Assembly (NCBI GenBank): GCA_964537055.1
Contig: CAZHYV010000001.1
Span: 306,542 to 370,541 of the forward strand
DNA from: CAZHYV01 sp964537055
Lineage (GTDB): Bacteria > Myxococcota_A > Polyangia > Palsa-1104 > JAEUJZ01
DNA length: 64,000 bases
Direction of reading: 5' to 3'
The position numbers and the translations under genes were made by a program. Below the pieces are notes generated by a model. The model made no database searches. It had not been told where the DNA came from and saw only the letters and a list, made by a program, of their open reading frames with translations. Numbering within the stretch: the first letter of the stretch is position 1; the number at the start of each line of letters is the position of its first letter. Of the stretch, positions 35,300 to 43,884 are shown piece by piece.

Positions 35300-36346
35300 G
35301 TGAGCAATTTTATAAGCACCGTCTCGCTTGCAGATTTGGATGCAATACGGCTGCTGCTATTAGGCAACTCAGTGATTGATTGGCATTATTTGTCGTTGAC
35401 TCAGCCGGAAGAAGTGGACCGGTTTCTCCGGGTGAATGAATTTGATCCGAGGCATCCTGAAGACATTGCCCGTCTAGAGCGGCTTCGGTCGGAAGCAAAT
35501 GAATACTTAATTCGCCATCTTGACTACCGAATTCCAAGAGAGATTGCAACGGAAGTCCCGGCAAAAGAACTCTTTATTCTCGCTTCAAAGCGAGATCGGT
35601 ATCAAAGGTATGCCTGTATGATTCTCAAAGTGATGCACGTCATGCATCACTTGGAGGGGCGGGAGATTCTTTTTAAACTTCCCGTTTCGAATGACCAAGT
35701 GTTTGGGCTGGTCGAAAACAAGGTGTTACAAGTAGTGGAGGAAATTCGGGCGGCAGGGCATCCGATTATCGAGTTTTCTTGGAGCCGTAAAGAGTATAGC
35801 AGTTTGATTACAAAACTGTTGGCCAAGCGTGAATCCATTGCAGCCCATGTGTATGATAAGCTAAGGTTCCGCTTGATTGTGCGAGATCGAACAGATCTAG
35901 GACCTCTCCTCAATGAAATGCTTCACCGTCTGATCCCTTTCAATTATGTAATTCCGGGACAAACCGTAAATAGTATCTTGCCTTTTGATGAAGTGGTTTC
36001 AGCCTCTCCTTGGGGTGATGCCTATCTAGCCCCTATGCAGAAAGAGAGTGCTCGTTCTGAGCAAACGTTAGGAAGTACGGTCAATACGTTCTCGGGTTCA
36101 GGCTACAAGGTGCTCAACTTTATTGCGGACCTGCCTATCCGTGTTGGTGCGGTGCTAGAACAGATGAAATCTCCCTTAGGGGTCTCATCGGGCTTCGATC
36201 CACGTGCTGTCATTTTCGTACTGACGGAGTTTCAACTGATCGATTTAGAGACAGAAACGAAGAATGAGCAGGACGAAAACAGCCATCGTGCCTACAAAGA
36301 GCGTCAAATCTCTCTGGTGAAGGCTCGGCTGAATCCGGAAAAGTAG
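35300..36346 (+). CDS. Uncharacterised protein, probable myxobacterial family (TIGR04552-like)
   Basis: A 348-residue soluble protein with no signal peptide, starting at GTG behind AGGAAGGA. The sequence (LADLDAIRLLLLGNSVIDWH, then DPRHPEDIARLERLRSEANEYL, KRDRYQRYACMILKVMHVMHH) matches my memory of an uncharacterised family restricted to Deltaproteobacteria/Myxococcota, catalogued, I believe, as TIGR04552. A central stretch VYDKLRFRLIVRDRTDLGPLL is faintly like RelA/SpoT nucleotidyltransferase sequence; this is speculation. The gene is single, convergent with the TMEM43-like gene 18 bases downstream. Function unknown. Confidence 0.65.
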   Translation: MSNFISTVSLADLDAIRLLLLGNSVIDWHYLSLTQPEEVDRFLRVNEFDPRHPEDIARLERLRSEANEYLIRHLDYRIPREIATEVPAKELFILASKRDRYQRYACMILKVMHVMHHLEGREILFKLPVSNDQVFGLVENKVLQVVEEIRAAGHPIIEFSWSRKEYSSLITKLLAKRESIAAHVYDKLRFRLIVRDRTDLGPLLNEMLHRLIPFNYVIPGQTVNSILPFDEVVSASPWGDAYLAPMQKESARSEQTLGSTVNTFSGSGYKVLNFIADLPIRVGAVLEQMKSPLGVSSGFDPRAVIFVLTEFQLIDLETETKNEQDENSHRAYKERQISLVKARLNPEK

Positions 36347-36363
36347 GGCCTTGGTTAAGATTG

Positions 36364-37494
36364 CTACAAGGTTCTTTTTTTCCTCTTTGCCACGATGTAC
36401 CGCCATACAAATAATCCTGTCAGCCCTACCAGGACAAAAATGAGAATCACCACCTGATGGGCAACAAGAGAGATGAGGATGGTGATCCCTGAAAGAACAA
36501 GAGCTATAGGAAGCAGCGCGATTCCCATAAGCAGTCTACCTGCGCTGCCCAAGAAGGGGATAATATCCATAACGACCTGGATAGGACCCAAAATGAGAGT
36601 AAGCCCTATCCACATCATAAGGAACCCAACCAGGCGAAGGACCCAGGTCATGATCTTATGTTCTGTCGCTAGCGTAGAAATTGCTTCGTCACGGCTTCCT
36701 CGGAAAAGACGATAAAGCGAGGTATCTTCCTTGGTATCATAGTAGGAACGAATTTCATTTCCGGACAGTTGTCCAAACAGGGTATAGGATCCTATCGGGG
36801 AAAAGGCAGTATAATAGATACGGATATCTCCGACAAGGGGTGAAGAGAATGTCCCCTCCCCATGGAAGAGGTAGGTTTCCTCTTCCAGAGTATATTCCTC
36901 TTCCGAAGCGATGAGCTGCTCTTTTGTTAGAGAGAGAGGCCCCTCTAACGGAAGGGCTGCTTCTTGCGGGGAAAAATCGTAAATACCGATAGAGGCTTTC
37001 TTGGCTTTAAACCTAGCTTCTTTCACAGGAAGTGGAGGGTTTTTGTGGCCTTCTGGGTATTCAAACCTCGATGAATCTTTGGGAGATGAGGTCCACTCTT
37101 TAACATAATTATATGTCTTTATTGTTTTGGTAGATCCCCCGAGCTGTTTTTCTTCTTTTGTTTCTACTTTTTCTACCCAAGCAAACATTTCTACGTGCCT
37201 CTCCAGCGAGAGGTAGGCACCTGGTTTCAAAAATTTGGGATCGCCTACATCTTCTTCCAGCTTGATTAGCCCTGTCGTAGAGACAAATGTTCCCTCAGAG
37301 CCTGGCGCAGGTTTCATAGAATCAATAGAGATCGCCTTTTGGGCCAATAAGGAAAGATCGATTCGGCCCTCGTTAACCCATAAAACAGCGAAGGAGCCAA
37401 AGAAGAGAGCAATGCCAAAGAAAACTCCTGCCACGGATTTGAAAAGGTTTGAGCCAAAACCAGATTGGGAAGTTGCTACGAATGAGTCTGCCAT
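36364..37494 (-). CDS. TMEM43 family membrane protein
   Basis: A 376-residue member of the TMEM43/LUMA family (DUF1625). Layout: one membrane helix near residues 20-43 (SVAGVFFGIALFFGSFAVLWVNEGR), a large extracytoplasmic domain (about 45-285, including VEMFAWVEK and YNYVKEWTSSPKDSSRF), and three or four membrane helices near the C-terminus (FLMMWIGLTLILGPIQVVMDIIPFLG and on), ending in a basic tail. The VNEGR and P-FLG-x(3)-R features are typical. The human homologue lies in the inner nuclear membrane; the bacterial role is unknown. It is followed by no co-directional partner. Confidence 0.88.
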   Translation of the reverse strand: MADSFVATSQSGFGSNLFKSVAGVFFGIALFFGSFAVLWVNEGRIDLSLLAQKAISIDSMKPAPGSEGTFVSTTGLIKLEEDVGDPKFLKPGAYLSLERHVEMFAWVEKVETKEEKQLGGSTKTIKTYNYVKEWTSSPKDSSRFEYPEGHKNPPLPVKEARFKAKKASIGIYDFSPQEAALPLEGPLSLTKEQLIASEEEYTLEEETYLFHGEGTFSSPLVGDIRIYYTAFSPIGSYTLFGQLSGNEIRSYYDTKEDTSLYRLFRGSRDEAISTLATEHKIMTWVLRLVGFLMMWIGLTLILGPIQVVMDIIPFLGSAGRLLMGIALLPIALVLSGITILISLVAHQVVILIFVLVGLTGLFVWRYIVAKRKKRTL

Positions 37495-37618
37495 AAGAAC
37501 GTTCTAGCAGAGAACGGACGGACAGGGAAGCCTTTGGTCAAAAGAAAGTCTTTGTTAGAGAGGGCCCAGATAAGATCATAGGGGTCGAGATCTCAGTAGT
37601 GATAAGAGGCTTATACTA

Positions 37619-38089
37619 TCATCGAATCTTCGCTAGCTCTCGTTTAACGTCTTTTTCTTTTTCTGCCATGCGTTTATCGTACTGCCGCTTGCCTTTACAA
37701 AGACCCAAAAGAACTTTGATTTTCCCCTCTTTCAGATACATCTCAAGAGGAATGAGGGTTAGCCCCTCTTGTTGAATGGCCTGTATTAATTTAAGAATTT
37801 CTCTTTTATGTAATAAAAGCTTTCGAGGCCGTTCTTGAGGGTGGTTGAACTGGTTCGCCCATGCATACTCTTGGATCTTCATGTGGCTTATGAAAAGCTC
37901 TCCATCTTTGGCTATAGCATAGGCATCTACAAGCTGTGCTTTGCCACCACGGATCGATTTTACTTCGGACCCAAAAAGGACAATGCCTGCTTCCCACGTT
38001 TGGAGGACAGAGTAATCATGAAAAGCCCGCTTATTCCGAACCAGGGTTTTGTGCTCGGTTGGTTTTGGCTTAGGCTTGGTGGGGTTCAT
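37619..38089 (-). CDS. smpB: SsrA-binding protein
   Basis: Partner of tmRNA in trans-translation, the rescue of stalled ribosomes. The 156-residue protein shows NKRAFHDYSVLQTWEAGIVLFGSEVKSIR, then the central AYA.. and HMKIQEYAWANQFNHP, LLLHKREILKL, GLTLIPLEMYLKEGKIKVLLGLCKGKRQYDKR, and a basic tail, all standard for SmpB (OB-fold with basic tail in the decoding site). The start lacks a Shine-Dalgarno. Its RNA partner ssrA is about 4.2 kb away in the same window. Confidence 0.97.
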   Translation of the reverse strand: MNPTKPKPKPTEHKTLVRNKRAFHDYSVLQTWEAGIVLFGSEVKSIRGGKAQLVDAYAIAKDGELFISHMKIQEYAWANQFNHPQERPRKLLLHKREILKLIQAIQQEGLTLIPLEMYLKEGKIKVLLGLCKGKRQYDKRMAEKEKDVKRELAKIR

Positions 38090-38137
38090 AAAGTGGAGGT
38101 ATCGTACAAGCTTTTCATGAATTAGAAAAGGAAGATG

Positions 38138-38740
38138 TTACTTTCCAATGGGTGTCTCTAAAAGCCGCTGCTCAATCGTCTGCCAATTTAGATGCTCAAT
38201 TACACCAGAGAGATAATCGGGTTTTTTAGTACCATAGTCCATAAAATACGCGTGTTCCCAAGCATCAATAGCAATGAGGGTAGACTGGTTGGGCATGAGA
38301 CCTACATGATGTTCACTTTGGACAAATACGTTGCGGACTTTACTGTAGTTCCAATCATAGTTTACTAAACACCATCCATGCCCAGAACCCACAATTCCTT
38401 TCACATCGGCAAGAAAATTCTCCCAAGATCCAAAAGACTGCTCGGCCGCTTTTTTGAAAGCGGCAGGCACACTCTGACGGGGGGCTCCCAGATTCTGAAA
38501 GTACAGTTCGTGGAGAACCGTCCCATTGTAGGCCACAGGCTCTCGTCTGCGTAATTCAGAATATTCGCTAAAGGAATAATTGGCCGTCGTTGGATCGGTT
38601 TTTGCAAGTTTTTCCTCGATTTCATTAAGCTTTTTCACGTAACCCTGGTAGAGAGTAAAATGTGCCTTTAGCTGATTCTCGCTGAGGAATTGTTTACAAT
38701 GCTGAATTAAAGGATCAAAGTTTTTCGCGGTATGTGCCAT
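38138..38740 (-). CDS. Superoxide dismutase (Fe/Mn family)
   Basis: A 200-residue cytosolic enzyme (no signal peptide) that converts superoxide to peroxide and oxygen. Predicted metal ligands: His27 (LKAHFTLY), a His in NGTVLHELYFQNL, and the Asp and His of IDAWEHAYFMDY. The N-terminal signature AHFTLYQGYVKKLN lacks the HHxxYV pattern of standard Fe/MnSODs and is one residue shorter. This form may be a divergent subgroup. Metal preference cannot be decided. AAAGGA lies upstream of the ATG. Confidence 0.9.
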   Translation of the reverse strand: MAHTAKNFDPLIQHCKQFLSENQLKAHFTLYQGYVKKLNEIEEKLAKTDPTTANYSFSEYSELRRREPVAYNGTVLHELYFQNLGAPRQSVPAAFKKAAEQSFGSWENFLADVKGIVGSGHGWCLVNYDWNYSKVRNVFVQSEHHVGLMPNQSTLIAIDAWEHAYFMDYGTKKPDYLSGVIEHLNWQTIEQRLLETPIGK

Positions 38741-38840
38741 CGCTGGAGTTTCCTTTGTCTGCTTGGTTGATGTTCTTCTGCAAGTTAAGTTGTCTTGCCT
38801 CTTTCGTCAAGCAGCGAAATGATCTTAATATGCACAATCT

Positions 38841-40091
38841 ATGGATCATACATCAGACCCTACATCGCCCAACTCGATCCCTATTGTTCGTCTTACAAAG
38901 GAGGGTGCACGCCTTGTCAAATCTGGGAGCCCCTGGCTACGATCTCAGTACATAGAACATCACCCTGAGGAGGGAAGAGACATCGCTTCTCTTTTTGACC
39001 CCAAAGGGATCTTTCTAGGAACAGCGCTTTATGCAAAGCAGAGTCGTGTTCCAATTCGACTCTTATCATTTCAGCGCTGTACTCTCGACCGAAGGCTTCT
39101 TTCTGTAAGAATGAGGCAGGCCCAAAGCTATCGTGAGAATTTGTTTCGGCAGCCCTCCGTTCATCCGCTTGGTCCTCCTGATTCCTATCGCATGGTTCAT
39201 AGCGAGGCAGATCAGCTTCCAGGTTTATTCATTGACCGGTATGGAGAGGCAGCGGTGATCCAGACCTCTACAGCTGCAATGGATCTGCGTAAGAGGATGA
39301 TTGCACAAATTCTGGTAGAGGAGTTTGGGGTAAAGCAAGTTGTTTCTCGGGACGATGGAAGTAATCGAGATTTGGAACACCTACCGAGGATCAAAGAGGT
39401 CCTTTTGGGCTCTGAAGATACCGTAGTTACCTATCATGATGCAGGTTCGCTGATGGAGACTGATCTTTTGCGTGACGGAAAAACAGGCGCTTTTTTGGAC
39501 CAGCAGGAAAATCACGCTTGGTGTTTCACCCAAAGGCTCGTTTCTCAAGGGCCTGCGCTCGATGTCTTTACCTACCATGGGGGGTTTGCGTTAGCCTTAG
39601 CTCGTGCAGGGTTTGCTGTGCTAGCAGGCGACGAAAACCCAGAAGCGATTCGTCGAGCCAAGCGAAACGCAAGTCTAAACCAGGTTCCCGTTGATTTTCA
39701 AGTAAGAAATGCATTCGATTGGCTGCGGGATCTCGAAAGACAGCGCCAAAAATTTTCGTTTATCGTGGTCGACCCACCTGCTTTAGCAAAGCGAGGAGCT
39801 ACAAAGCACCCAAAGGCCAGCATGGACGCTGCATTGCGGGCCTACAAAGAGTTAAATCTACGAGCCTTGCGCTGCCTAAGCCCTGCTGGAATCCTTATCG
39901 CTTGCAGCTGTTCTGGCAACATTTCTCCTTTGGTGTTTGCTGAGATGCTCTACGAGGCTGCCCAAGATGCAGGGTGCCGGCTTCAGCTGATTGAGCGCAG
40001 AAATGCAGCCCATGACCATCCCCCTCTACTTGGGCTGCCAGAGACGGACCATTTGAAGTGTTTCATTGTTAGGATGCTTCCAGTCGATTAG
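38841..40091 (+). CDS. RlmI-like 23S rRNA (cytosine-C5) methyltransferase
   Basis: A 416-residue SAM-dependent methyltransferase of the RlmI type. An N-terminal PUA domain (SGSPWLRSQYIEH, DPKGIFLGTALYAKQS) leads to a catalytic domain with GAFLDQQENH, the SAM loop DVFTYHGGFALALARAG, GDENPEAIRRAKRNASLN, VVDPPALAKRG and the conserved SCSGNIS region containing the likely catalytic Cys. The methyl donor is made by the metK product in this window. The start has no strong ribosome binding site. The next gene lies 70 bases downstream. Confidence 0.92.
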   Translation: MDHTSDPTSPNSIPIVRLTKEGARLVKSGSPWLRSQYIEHHPEEGRDIASLFDPKGIFLGTALYAKQSRVPIRLLSFQRCTLDRRLLSVRMRQAQSYRENLFRQPSVHPLGPPDSYRMVHSEADQLPGLFIDRYGEAAVIQTSTAAMDLRKRMIAQILVEEFGVKQVVSRDDGSNRDLEHLPRIKEVLLGSEDTVVTYHDAGSLMETDLLRDGKTGAFLDQQENHAWCFTQRLVSQGPALDVFTYHGGFALALARAGFAVLAGDENPEAIRRAKRNASLNQVPVDFQVRNAFDWLRDLERQRQKFSFIVVDPPALAKRGATKHPKASMDAALRAYKELNLRALRCLSPAGILIACSCSGNISPLVFAEMLYEAAQDAGCRLQLIERRNAAHDHPPLLGLPETDHLKCFIVRMLPVD

Positions 40092-40160
40092 CCTCGAGGG
40101 AAATTTCATTTTTGTTGGTAGAAATAAAAACGTCTGGTAAAGCTTATTTAAGGAGACGAT

Positions 40161-40535
40161 ATGATTTCTAAGGTAAGCTTGGTGGGCGTCTGCGTACGTG
40201 ACCAACAGAAAGCGTTACAATTTTATATAGAAAAGCTAGGGTTTAAAGTTCACACCGATGTTCCGATGGGACCAGAAATGCGCTGGATTGAAGTAGCTCC
40301 AAAAGAGGGAGGGGTAACCCTCGCCTTATTTACGCCCCCGGGGATGGAGGACCGCATTGGAACTTACACAGGAGTTTGTTTAACTTGTGACGATGTGGTG
40401 AAAACGTACCAAGAATTATCTGCAAGAGGCGTAACATTTATCGAGCCACCGACCAAACAATCTTGGGGAATGCATGCCCAATTTGTAGACCAAGATGGAA
40501 ACAGCTTTGTTTTAGCAAAAGAAGACAAAGCCTAA
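40161..40535 (+). CDS. VOC superfamily (glyoxalase/bleomycin-resistance-like) protein
   Basis: A 124-residue single-domain VOC protein (two beta-alpha-beta-beta-beta modules). It starts KVSLVGVCVRDQQKALQFYIEKLGFKVHTDV, the classic VOC opening, and ends VDQDGNSFVLAKED. Substrate cannot be predicted; members include glyoxalases, dioxygenases and resistance proteins. A strong AAGGAG precedes the ATG. Single gene with no informative neighbours. Confidence 0.88.
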   Translation: MISKVSLVGVCVRDQQKALQFYIEKLGFKVHTDVPMGPEMRWIEVAPKEGGVTLALFTPPGMEDRIGTYTGVCLTCDDVVKTYQELSARGVTFIEPPTKQSWGMHAQFVDQDGNSFVLAKEDKA

Positions 40536-40677
40536 AACGCTTATGTTTCCTATCAGAAAACAGATATGCCTTCAAGAAGGGCGATGCTTGGTCAAAGATA
40601 GTTCTTATGGTCTCCTTTAGAGGCTGTAACAAAGAATATAGGTGGTTTTCCAAGTCCATGATACTAATATTATTGCA

Positions 40678-42192
40678 ATGATTCACACAGAAGATCCAGC
40701 ATACCCTATGCAGCTACGCGCCTATAGCCGGGCCGGTGAATCAAACTTCATCGAGGGGAACCAAGTAAAACTTTTGCAAGATGGTCCAGCTGTTTATGCC
40801 GCATGGCTGAAGGAGATAGATAAGGCAAGCCATAGTATTTTTTTAGAAAATTATATTATCCACTACGACACCATTGGAGGACAATTCGTAGATGCTCTTA
40901 TCCGCAAAGCCAAGGCAGGGGTACGAGTTTTTGTACAGTACGATTGGCTAGGTACTTTGGGAACCAGTCAGGAAGTATGGCGCCGCCTCGAGCAAGCAGG
41001 AGCCATTGTTCGAGCCTTCAACCCGCCGAAACTTACAAACTCATTGATTATCTATCAACGGAATCATAGCAAATTGCTATGTATTGATGGGAAAGTTGGT
41101 TTTGTAGGAGGACTTTGTATTGGGGATGCGTGGACAGGGGATAAGGAGCTTGACATTGCTCCCTGGCGAGATACTGCCATTCAAATAGAAGGCCCTGGTG
41201 CTCTGGCGCTATGCCATGCATTTAACGCTACTTGGTCTTTATGTGGTGAACCCTTATCCGAGGAAAGTTTTCCTCCCTTCTCTGTAAGAGACTGGGAAGT
41301 TGGGGCTTCTGTACAAGTAGTCCGTGGGCTTCCCGGTCTAGCTCGGATCTACCGTTCACTCCAGGCTGCCTTTGCAACGGCTTCGTCTCGGATTTGGATC
41401 ACAGATGCTTACTTTATTCTCCCTGCGCCTCTTTATGAAGGTTTGGTCACCGCAGCCAGAGATGGAGTCGACGTACGAGTCCTTGTCCCGAGGCATTCGG
41501 ATTTAGGTTTGGTTTCTTGGGTGAGCCGCTCGGGCTACAGCGGACTTCTCAAGGAAGGAGTGCGTATTTTCGAATGGGAAGGACCTATGCTCCACGCAAA
41601 AACCTCCGTAGTCGATAGCAGATGGTCAAGGATAGGCTCCTCAAATATGAATGCGGCTAGCTTCTTTAGCAATTGTGAGCTTGATGTCATTACGGATGAT
41701 CTCGGATTTGCGAAGCAGATGGAGGAAAGCTTCCTAAGAGATCTCAAAAACGCGAATGAGCTTGTTCTCTCTTCTACCTCTCGCAAAGGACAAAGGATTT
41801 TAAAAAACGGCTCTATATCTAAACAAGAAGACCCAGTGGAAATCTTATTAGCCCCAACCCCGGCTGCCAAAATCCGGCGTACCCAAAAGGCCAAGGCTGC
41901 AGTTGCCCGAGCCGGCGCCGCTGTTTTGGGGATCGCGTTACGAAGGCCTTTTCAGCAAAGTGCTTGGTCTACTTCGACTGTGGTGGCTCTTGTTCTTCTG
42001 GGGTTGGGTATTTTGGGAACAATTAACTCAAGAATTCTTGGAATCCCACTGACACTAGTATGCTTATGGCTTGGGGTAGGATATTGTTTAGAATCAATTG
42101 CAAAATGGAGAGAGCGCAAAAGGGCCCCGTATCATGCTCGCCAAACCCGTTTTGCTGGGGAAGAACGAGAAGAACCGGAGGTTACAGGATAA
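40678..42192 (+). CDS. Cardiolipin synthase-like phospholipase D family protein
   Basis: A PLD-superfamily enzyme, probably transferring phosphatidyl groups to make cardiolipin or a related lipid. Both catalytic HKD motifs are present: HSKLLCIDGKVGFVGG and HAKTSVVDSRWSRIGSSN. The C-terminus carries two hydrophobic segments (TVVALVLLGLGILGTI; LGIPLTLVCLWLGVGYCL), so it is membrane-associated, with a basic tail. Proposed start is ATG 40678, giving 504 residues; the frame extends upstream to a GTG at 40642. ClsB-type enzymes usually lack C-terminal helices, so the exact subfamily is open. Confidence 0.88.
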   Translation: MIHTEDPAYPMQLRAYSRAGESNFIEGNQVKLLQDGPAVYAAWLKEIDKASHSIFLENYIIHYDTIGGQFVDALIRKAKAGVRVFVQYDWLGTLGTSQEVWRRLEQAGAIVRAFNPPKLTNSLIIYQRNHSKLLCIDGKVGFVGGLCIGDAWTGDKELDIAPWRDTAIQIEGPGALALCHAFNATWSLCGEPLSEESFPPFSVRDWEVGASVQVVRGLPGLARIYRSLQAAFATASSRIWITDAYFILPAPLYEGLVTAARDGVDVRVLVPRHSDLGLVSWVSRSGYSGLLKEGVRIFEWEGPMLHAKTSVVDSRWSRIGSSNMNAASFFSNCELDVITDDLGFAKQMEESFLRDLKNANELVLSSTSRKGQRILKNGSISKQEDPVEILLAPTPAAKIRRTQKAKAAVARAGAAVLGIALRRPFQQSAWSTSTVVALVLLGLGILGTINSRILGIPLTLVCLWLGVGYCLESIAKWRERKRAPYHARQTRFAGEEREEPEVTG

Positions 42193-42251
42193 AAAGGCTT
42201 TGCTTATCCAAGCAAGAGCATCATCCAGGCAAGTTATCTTAGCTTATAATA

Positions 42252-42266
42252 AAGCCATCTTGGCTT
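42252..42266 (-). terminator. Hairpin downstream of tmRNA
   Basis: On the minus strand, AAGCCA-AGA-TGGCTT is a six-base-pair stem with a three-base loop, followed by TATTATA. It lies eight bases after the mature tmRNA end and fits a short terminator or processing hairpin. Confidence 0.5.
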
Positions 42267-42273
42267 GTAATAA

Positions 42274-42622
42274 TGGAGGCGCCGGGAATTGAACCCGGGT
42301 CCGGACATGCTTCATAGTAGCTCCTACGTGTGTATCTCATCTACTAACCCCCCTGAGGCTGCCAATGAGCAGGCGTCTTCAGGTTCGTTCCACCTTATAC
42401 GAAAAACCCTACGGTGGGCCTTTGGGCCTTCGTACTGCAAAAGTGTCGCCTATGGTTTGTTTGCAGTAACTTCCAAACCTAGACGGCTATCGGCCGGTTA
42501 TTAAGCGGCGAGAGCGTACGCGTTTTGATTTGCGTTTATGTTTTCCGAGGGATTTACGAGGCCTCGGGGCTCGACACGCAACCACCTACAAAGTCCATCC
42601 CCGTCGAAACCAAATCGCCCCC
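42274..42622 (-). ncRNA. ssrA: Transfer-messenger RNA (tmRNA)
   Basis: A 349-base single-piece tmRNA. The acceptor stem pairs GGGGGCG (5') with CGCCTCC (3', with an unencoded CCA end, so it needs CCA-adding enzyme). The 5' part GATTTGGTTTCGACGGGGATGG and the 3' T-arm GGGTTCAATTCCCGGCG are standard. The tag frame (42533-42504, minus) reads A-N-Q-N-A-Y-A-L-A-A followed by two stop codons, i.e. a C-terminal ALAA degron of the usual type. It works with SmpB (37619-38089) and tags stalled products for proteolysis. Confidence 0.97.
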
Positions 42623-42643
42623 TATGAAATTATCAATATTTTT

Positions 42644-42672
42644 AATATGAGTACAAATGTAGGTATTGTCAA
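42644..42672 (-). promoter_or_regulatory. Sigma-70-like promoter of ssrA
   Basis: On the minus strand, a perfect TTGACA (42672-42667) is followed after exactly 17 bases by CATATT (42649-42644). TATTAA two bases further is an alternative -10. The tmRNA 5' end lies about 20 bases downstream, so a short precursor leader is likely. Confidence 0.7.
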
Positions 42673-42685
42673 GGCGTAGTTGGTC

Positions 42686-43231
42686 TTATCCCTTATTAAA
42701 TTCAATGCCAAACTGCTTGGCGTACTCTGCGTTCAGTCGCTGCCAGCCAAATTTCATTGCTTCACCAGCGACAATACGGCCGATCGGCTTCTCACTAAGG
42801 AGCCGGTCAAGGACATCAAAACAAATGTGCCACCCCGCTGCGCCCATAGAGATATAGCGGCGGTCGATGCTGTGCCACAGCATAAGGCGTGTGCCACCAG
42901 CAAAGGCCTCGAGTTCCCACCGAAGATTGGCACCACCCCAGGTATACTCAAGCACCTCCTGCACGTCTGCTCGCGTCACGATAGTTTCGGAAATATGCGG
43001 TGTGGGCGATCCCACGGTAGCAAGCTTCACCACTGCCCCAACCGCTCCCAGGCTCCTATCAGCATTAAAGGGAGCCCACTGTTGCAGATGTGCTGGATCG
43101 GTAAGCGCCTGCCAGACTTTTTCGGGTGAGTGGTTTAGTTCTCTCACAAGAAGGAGTGTCCATTGCTCTCCATCCTTCCGTACCTGCGCTCCTTTGGCCG
43201 GACCCGGTGTATACTTTTCACGATCGATCAT
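42686..43231 (-). CDS. SRPBCC/AHSA1-like domain protein
   Basis: A 181-residue protein from ATG 43231 (ribosome binding site GGAG upstream). The pattern LLLVRELNHSPEKVWQALTDPAHLQQWAP and the C-terminal half, with TRLMLWHSIDRRYISMGAAGWHICFDVLDRLL, are typical of Activator-of-Hsp90-like SRPBCC proteins, which bind hydrophobic ligands. The frame extends further upstream inside the ArsR gene. It overlaps the ArsR gene by 14 bases, so the two are one operon; ArsR-SRPBCC pairs are common in bacteria, often with unknown ligand. Confidence 0.85.
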   Translation of the reverse strand: MIDREKYTPGPAKGAQVRKDGEQWTLLLVRELNHSPEKVWQALTDPAHLQQWAPFNADRSLGAVGAVVKLATVGSPTPHISETIVTRADVQEVLEYTWGGANLRWELEAFAGGTRLMLWHSIDRRYISMGAAGWHICFDVLDRLLSEKPIGRIVAGEAMKFGWQRLNAEYAKQFGIEFNKG

Positions 43232-43568
43232 TTCTTCTCCTAGTCTTCCTTTTTGTTCTGGCTTGATCTGTATGGTCGAGATGGCGTTCGAGAGCATCGA
43301 TGTGAGTAGACCAAAACTGACGAAATGGAGCCAGCCAGACATCGACTTCCTTGAGAGAGTTAGGTTTCAGCCGATAAAGACGGCGCTGGGCGTCCACTGT
43401 GCATGCGACAAAACCGGCCTCTCTCAGCACTCGTAGGTGCTTTGACACGGCGGGCTGTGACATGCCTAACTTTTGCTCAATCTCCCCAACCGATTGTTGT
43501 GAGGAGACCAGAAGGGTTAGTATCGCACGGCGGTTTGGCTCTGCAATAATCTCGAACACAGATTCCAT
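43218..43568 (-). CDS. ArsR family transcriptional regulator
   Basis: A 116-residue winged-helix repressor: FEIIAEPNRRAILTLLVSSQQSVGEIEQKLGMSQPAVSKHLRVLREAGFVACTVDAQRRLYRL is the ArsR DNA-binding domain. Metal-binding cysteines of the arsenic type (ELCVCDL) are absent, so a different signal is sensed. The start is ATG 43568; a -10 candidate ends only 8 bases upstream, implying a leaderless mRNA. It likely controls its own operon with the SRPBCC gene through the A/T-rich repeats beside its promoter. Confidence 0.85.
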   Translation of the reverse strand: MESVFEIIAEPNRRAILTLLVSSQQSVGEIEQKLGMSQPAVSKHLRVLREAGFVACTVDAQRRLYRLKPNSLKEVDVWLAPFRQFWSTHIDALERHLDHTDQARTKRKTRRRNDRS

Positions 43569-43575
43569 ATCTCGT

Positions 43576-43604
43576 ATATTCCTTATTTTGTATATACATG
43601 TCAA
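43576..43604 (-). promoter_or_regulatory. Sigma-70-like promoter of the ArsR-SRPBCC operon
   Basis: On the minus strand, TTGACA (43604-43599), 17 bases, then GAATAT (43581-43576). Copies of TATATAC/AATATAC lie within the spacer and -10 region (43575-43597), a good place for an ArsR operator. The start codon is only seven bases past the -10. Confidence 0.6.
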
Positions 43605-43884
43605 GGCATAAAATGACAATGGTAGTGATTTTGTACATTTCAGAAAAAATAGGCAGATGGAGGGATTGGTTTGGAGGAGAGTTTATTTTGGAATACGACA
43701 AGCTTATCGAGTACATTCTGCGCTTGTGTGAAAAATTCCCTTTCCTCTGCTCACATTTGGCTAAAAGTAGCGACGGGTAAATGTAAACTTACATTCGAAA
43801 AGCCTCTTGAGAGTTCGGCAGGATTTATGGTATTCTTAAACCGCAATTTGATCTAAGTAAGGCGCAAAGCCAAAGGAGAAAGCA
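43605..43884. other. Intergenic region, no gene seen
   Basis: About 280 bases between divergent genes. Two overlapping 60-codon plus-strand frames lack ribosome binding sites and homologous character. The last bases, AAAGGAG, serve the gene at 43885. No RNA gene was recognised. Confidence 0.4.

Noticed and set aside
42274..42622. tmRNA as an integration site for a mobile element
   Set aside because: No integrase or duplicated end was found on either side of ssrA in this window.
43598..43856. Two overlapping 60-codon plus-strand frames
   Set aside because: No ribosome binding site and no protein-like motifs; the region looks like promoter space for divergent genes.
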